DNA of 8,531 nucleotides from NCBI GenBank assembly GCA_026786065.1, contig JAJAYS010000080.1:1-8531 (forward strand). The letters are read 5' to 3'. Position numbers and translations under genes: made by a program. This document shows, one piece after another, positions 5,673 to 8,531 of this stretch; within the stretch, counting starts at the first letter, position 1; each line of letters begins with the position of its first letter. The stretch is from Polaromonas sp. Its GTDB lineage: Bacteria > Pseudomonadota > Gammaproteobacteria > Burkholderiales > Burkholderiaceae_C. The notes beneath the pieces were generated by a model. It did no database searches. It was given only the letters and a program-made list of their open reading frames with translations, and had not been told where the DNA came from.

Positions 5673-7166
5673 ATGACATCCTCTTTTTCAAATCTCGGCC
5701 TGTCCGAGCCACTTGCCCGCGCCGTACTTGAAATGGGCTACGAAACCATGACGCCGATCCAGGAGCAGGCCATTCCGGTCGTGCTGCAGGGCAAGGACGT
5801 GATGGGTGCGGCGCAGACCGGCACCGGCAAGACCGCCGCCTTCGCGCTGCCGCTGCTGCAGCGCATGATGAAGCACGAGAACGCCTCGACCTCGCCGGCC
5901 CGCCACCCGGTGCGGGCGCTGGTGCTGCTGCCGACGCGCGAGCTGGCCGTGCAGGTCGCGCAGCAGGTCGAGCTATATGCCAAGTACACCAATTTACGCA
6001 GCACCGTGGTGTTTGGCGGCATGGACATGAAGCCCCAGACGCTGGAGCTGAAAAAGGGCGTCGAGGTGCTGGTGGCCACGCCCGGCCGGCTGCTCGACCA
6101 CATCGAAGCCAAAAACACGGTGCTCAACCAGGTTGAGTACGTGGTGCTCGACGAGGCCGACCGCATGCTTGACATCGGTTTTCTGCCTGACCTGCAGCGC
6201 ATCCTGAGTTACCTGCCAAAGCAGCGCATCACCCTGCTGTTTTCGGCGACTTTTTCAAACGAGATCAAGCGGCTGGCGTCGAGCTACCTGCAGGATCCGG
6301 TGACCATCGAGGTGGCCCGCTCCAACGCCGCGGCCTCGACGGTCGAGCAGCATTTCTACAGCGTCGGCGCCGACGACAAGCGGCGCGCGCTGCACCAAAT
6401 CCTGAAGGCGCGCGAATTGCGCCAGGCCTTTGTCTTCGTCAACAGCAAGCTCGGCTGTGCTCGGCTGGCGCGCTCACTCGAGCGCGAGGGCCTGAAGACC
6501 ACCGCCCTGCATGGCGACAAGAGCCAGGATGAACGGCTGAAAGCGCTCGAAGCCTTCAAGCAGGGCGAGGTCGATCTGCTGGTCTGTACCGACGTGGCCG
6601 CGCGCGGACTGGACATCAAGGACGTGCCAGCGGTGTTCAATTTCGACGTGCCCTTCAATGCCGAAGACTATGTTCACCGGATCGGCCGCACCGGGCGTGC
6701 CGGCGCGTCGGGCCTGGCTGTGAGCTTTGTCGCCAGCAGCGACCAGCGGCTGGTCGCCGACATTGAAAAACTCATCAATACAAAAGTTGAGATCGAGCCG
6801 CTCGAGTTCGACGACGAACGGCCGCGCATCAGCGAGCAGGGCCGCATCAACGACGGGCGTCGCATGTACCGCGAAGGCGCGGGCGACGAAGGCGCCATGG
6901 CCGAGTCGCGCACCAACGAGGTCGCACGTCCGCCGCGCGAGCGCCAAGATAGGCCCGAGCGACGCGAGCGGCGCGAGCATTTGCCGCACCGGCAGGCGCA
7001 TGCGCCGCGCGATCCGTTTTTCGATCTGCCATATGAGTCGAATGCGGCGCCTGGCGCGCAGCCGGTCTGGGAGGCCGCCGGCAAAACAGTGCCAGCCCGC
7101 AGCGGCGTGTCGGCCAACATCAAGCCCAAGAAAAAGGTCGCCGCGCTGTTCAAGATCGCCGGTTGA
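5673..7166 (+). CDS. rhlE: DEAD-box RNA helicase RhlE
   Basis: Cytoplasmic ATP-dependent RNA helicase; RhlE proteins act in RNA decay and ribosome maturation and often matter in the cold. All motifs are present in order: aromatic F5 and Q motif TPIQEQAIP (27-35), Walker A AAQTGTGKT (46-54), PTRELA (87-92), GG (115-116), TPGRLLD (136-142), DEAD (160-163), SAT (191-193), FVFVNSK (253-259), TDVAARGLDI (306-315) and HRIGRTGRAG (335-344). The core ends near residue 380. A tail of about 115 residues follows, rich in R, E and P (PPRERQDRPERRERREH) and ending KPKKKVAALFKIAG, typical of the basic RNA-binding tails of betaproteobacterial RhlE. The ATG at 5673 gives the expected N-terminus MTSSFSNLGL, although no Shine-Dalgarno sequence precedes it. 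The gene stands alone and is convergent with apaH. Confidence 0.95.
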   Translation: MTSSFSNLGLSEPLARAVLEMGYETMTPIQEQAIPVVLQGKDVMGAAQTGTGKTAAFALPLLQRMMKHENASTSPARHPVRALVLLPTRELAVQVAQQVELYAKYTNLRSTVVFGGMDMKPQTLELKKGVEVLVATPGRLLDHIEAKNTVLNQVEYVVLDEADRMLDIGFLPDLQRILSYLPKQRITLLFSATFSNEIKRLASSYLQDPVTIEVARSNAAASTVEQHFYSVGADDKRRALHQILKARELRQAFVFVNSKLGCARLARSLEREGLKTTALHGDKSQDERLKALEAFKQGEVDLLVCTDVAARGLDIKDVPAVFNFDVPFNAEDYVHRIGRTGRAGASGLAVSFVASSDQRLVADIEKLINTKVEIEPLEFDDERPRISEQGRINDGRRMYREGAGDEGAMAESRTNEVARPPRERQDRPERRERREHLPHRQAHAPRDPFFDLPYESNAAPGAQPVWEAAGKTVPARSGVSANIKPKKKVAALFKIAG

Positions 7167-7175
7167 GCCGCGCCG

Positions 7176-7194
7176 GCTGCGCGCCTGCCGCAGC
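7176..7194. repeat. Inverted repeat between rhlE and apaH
   Basis: GCTGCG (7176-7181) and CGCAGC (7189-7194) form a 6-bp stem with a 7-nt loop, 9 bp past the rhlE stop; TGCCG/CGGCA (7186-7198) is a competing stem. A further GCCGGC pair (7226-7231 and 7241-7246) overlaps the apaH stop. None has a T run behind it, so the 67-bp convergent gap has structure but no clear intrinsic terminator. Confidence 0.25.
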
Positions 7195-7233
7195 GGCAAG
7201 CCGCAAAGGTTTAACGGTCCACCGGGCCGGCGT

Positions 7234-8106
7234 TCATTCGGCCGGCGAGCCGCGCTGCTCATCGCAGGCGGTGCCGATCAACTCGAATCCAGCGCCCGAC
7301 GGCTCCAGTCTGGCCGCGCTCAGGCAATTGCCCCAGACGCAGCCGGTGTCCATCGGTAACACCCGGCTGCGCTGCCAAATTGCCGGGTCGGGCAAGGCGC
7401 CTGGCCTGGCCGGGCCGACCAGCGCCGACCAGTGGCCGAACGCCATCGGCTGCCCGCGCGTCATCCGTCCGGGCACCTCGAACCACGGCACGAACCCGAC
7501 AGGGGCCGAGTCGAGGCCGGCTTTGGCCGCAAACTCCATCTCGCCGTCCGCCGTACAAAAGCGCAAGCGCGTCAGCGCATTGTCGATCACCCGCAGCCGC
7601 CCGGCGCCGCACAGCGCCTCGTTCCACTGGCGCGGCGCATCGCCATACATGTCGGCCAGAAAATGCCGGTAGTCGCTCTGGCGCAGCGCCTGCTCAACTT
7701 CCCCGGCCAGCGCCAAGGCTTGCTCGGCACTCCACTGCGGCAACACGCCCGCATGCACCATCAGCCAGCCGCTGTGCGCGAGCGCCAGCGGGCGGTGGCG
7801 CAGCCAGTCGATCACTGCCCCAGAGTCAGGCGCCTGAAGCACGGCCTGCAGCGTGTCCTTGCGGCCGGCCGGCCTGATGCCTTCGGCCACCGCCAGCAGA
7901 TGCAGGTCGTGGTTGCCAAGCAGGCTGTGCGCCGCATTGCCAAGCGCCTGAACCCGGCGAAGTACGGCCAGCGAGTCGGGTCCGCGATTAACCAGATCGC
8001 CGAGCAGGACCAGCGTGTCGCGGCTTGCCGAGAAATCGATTTTTTGTAGCAGTCTCTCAAAGGGCGCGGCACACCCTTGCAGGTCGCCAATACAGTAAAG
8101 TGACAT
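7234..8106 (-). CDS. apaH: Symmetrical bis(5'-nucleosyl)-tetraphosphatase (Ap4A hydrolase)
   Basis: Cytosolic metallophosphoesterase that splits Ap4A into two ADP and also removes Np4 caps from RNA 5' ends in E. coli. The 290-residue protein has the family length and motifs: GDLQGC (7-12), GDLVNRGP (36-43), GNHDLHLLA (64-72), HAGV (118-121), GHW (224-226) and DTGCVWG (253-259). The first motif has Q where the general phosphoesterase motif GDxHG has H; I recall this as normal in ApaH of beta- and many gammaproteobacteria, so it is not a defect. The ATG at 8106 is chosen because MSLYCIGDLQGC aligns with E. coli MATYLIGDVHGC; an in-frame GTG at 8133 would add nine residues. A 6-bp hairpin occupies the ribosome-site position before this ATG. 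Convergent with rhlE, divergent from the CNNM gene. Confidence 0.95.
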   Translation of the reverse strand: MSLYCIGDLQGCAAPFERLLQKIDFSASRDTLVLLGDLVNRGPDSLAVLRRVQALGNAAHSLLGNHDLHLLAVAEGIRPAGRKDTLQAVLQAPDSGAVIDWLRHRPLALAHSGWLMVHAGVLPQWSAEQALALAGEVEQALRQSDYRHFLADMYGDAPRQWNEALCGAGRLRVIDNALTRLRFCTADGEMEFAAKAGLDSAPVGFVPWFEVPGRMTRGQPMAFGHWSALVGPARPGALPDPAIWQRSRVLPMDTGCVWGNCLSAARLEPSGAGFELIGTACDEQRGSPAE

Positions 8107-8107
8107 T

Positions 8108-8122
8108 GCGGCATTTTGCCGC
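8108..8122 (-). promoter_or_regulatory. Hairpin directly upstream of the apaH start codon
   Basis: GCGGCA (8108-8113) and TGCCGC (8117-8122) are a perfect 6-bp inverted repeat with a 3-nt loop. In the apaH message it ends one base before the AUG, where a Shine-Dalgarno sequence would lie, and no purine-rich site is visible in it. It may limit translation of apaH or be a dyad operator for the two divergent genes. Confidence 0.45.
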
Positions 8123-8145
8123 CTGCCCCACACCCCCCGGATTCA

Positions 8146-8531
8146 ATGGACTTTTTGCTGATCGCCTTTTTGACTCTTCTCAACGGGGTTTTTGCGATGT
8201 CCGAACTGGCCCTGGCGTCAAGCCGAAAGGCCAGACTGGCTTCGATGGCCGAGGCGGGTGACAAGGGGGCCAAAGCCGCACTCGGGCTGCTCGACAACCC
8301 CACCCAGTTTTTATCGTCGGTGCAGGTCGGCATCACGTCCATCGGCATGCTCAATGGCATCATTGGTGAGGCCGCCTTCAGCTACGACCTGGGCAGGCTG
8401 ATTCTGGCGCTAGGCGCGCCGCCTCGCGTGGCAGAAATCTCCGCGACGGCGCTGGTCGTCACCATCATCACGTACATCACCATCGTGTTTGGTGAACTGG
8501 TGCCAAAGCGCATCGGCCAGCTCTATCCCGA
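8146..8531 (+). CDS. CNNM/DUF21 'hemolysin family' membrane protein, 3'-truncated
   Basis: First 128 codons of an inner-membrane protein of the CorB/CorC/CNNM/TlyC group, often annotated as hemolysin but with members implicated in Mg2+ or Co2+ transport. The visible part is the DUF21 transmembrane domain: helix 1 with NGVFAMSELALASSRKARL (13-31), the segment FLSSVQVGITSIGMLNGIIGE (55-75), and a third helix leading to ITIVFGELVPKRIG (111-124), all hallmark motifs. The full protein usually has about 430 residues, with CBS domains and a C-terminal CorC/HlyC domain beyond the window. There is no stop before the right edge, so simple ORF listing misses it. The start ATG at 8146 has only a weak GGA 4 nt upstream. 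Any promoter must overlap the apaH 5' end; TACAGT at 8091-8096 is a possible -10 box. Confidence 0.92.
   Translation, partial: MDFLLIAFLTLLNGVFAMSELALASSRKARLASMAEAGDKGAKAALGLLDNPTQFLSSVQVGITSIGMLNGIIGEAAFSYDLGRLILALGAPPRVAEISATALVVTIITYITIVFGELVPKRIGQLYP

Noticed and set aside
6474..7262. A 262-codon minus-strand frame opposite rhlE
   Set aside because: It is a shadow of the helicase C-terminal domain and tail, with no motifs of its own.
7432..8049. A 205-codon plus-strand frame opposite apaH
   Set aside because: It is antisense to a fully conserved ApaH and has arginine/alanine-rich shadow composition.
1..8531. A new multi-gene defence, mobile or biosynthetic system
   Set aside because: The recognised genes are housekeeping or envelope genes with frequent strand changes and no shared operon; no CRISPR repeats, integrase, transposase, tRNA or attachment sites were seen.

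Overview
The window looks like ordinary chromosomal core sequence from a high-GC betaproteobacterium, most likely a member of the Burkholderiales in or near the Comamonadaceae. This rests on the style of the proteins (RhlE, ApaH with a GDLQGC motif, GuaD, a small Tat-exported HiPIP), the strong G/C bias at third codon positions, and a short dispersed repeat of a kind I recall from Comamonadaceae genomes. I could not run a search, so the assignment is inference.

Layout from left to right. (1) The 3' part of guaD (guanine deaminase), with its start outside the window; its last 15 codons lie inside copy 1 of a ~60 bp dispersed repeat. (2) dcd (dCTP deaminase) on the same strand behind its own likely promoter. 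(3) Convergent to dcd, a high-potential iron-sulfur protein on the minus strand, with a good intrinsic terminator behind it and a perfect 9-bp hairpin near its predicted transcript start. (4) A poorly characterised stretch with two plus-strand membrane-protein genes: a 132-residue single-anchor protein and a 73-residue two-helix protein. (5) A DUF4136-type lipoprotein on the minus strand. (6) Divergent from it, ypfJ (neutral zinc metallopeptidase), whose stop codon falls at the edge of repeat copy 2. (7) rhlE (DEAD-box RNA helicase) behind a 282 bp GC-rich leader. (8) Convergent to rhlE, apaH (Ap4A hydrolase). (9) Divergent from apaH across only 39 bp, the 5' end of a CNNM/DUF21 'hemolysin-family' transporter gene that runs off the right edge.

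The genes do not form one pathway. Two concern nucleotide metabolism (guaD, dcd), one dinucleotide polyphosphate turnover (apaH), one RNA remodelling (rhlE), one periplasmic electron transfer (hip), and the rest the cell envelope. Most are single transcription units with frequent strand switches, not an operon. I saw no CRISPR array, tRNA, rRNA, insertion sequence, phage gene, toxin-antitoxin pair or defence system, and nothing that supports a new multi-gene system. The points worth a second look are small: the repeat pair at gene ends, the guaD tail made from repeat DNA, the hip leader hairpin, the hairpin against the apaH start codon, and two small orphan membrane proteins.
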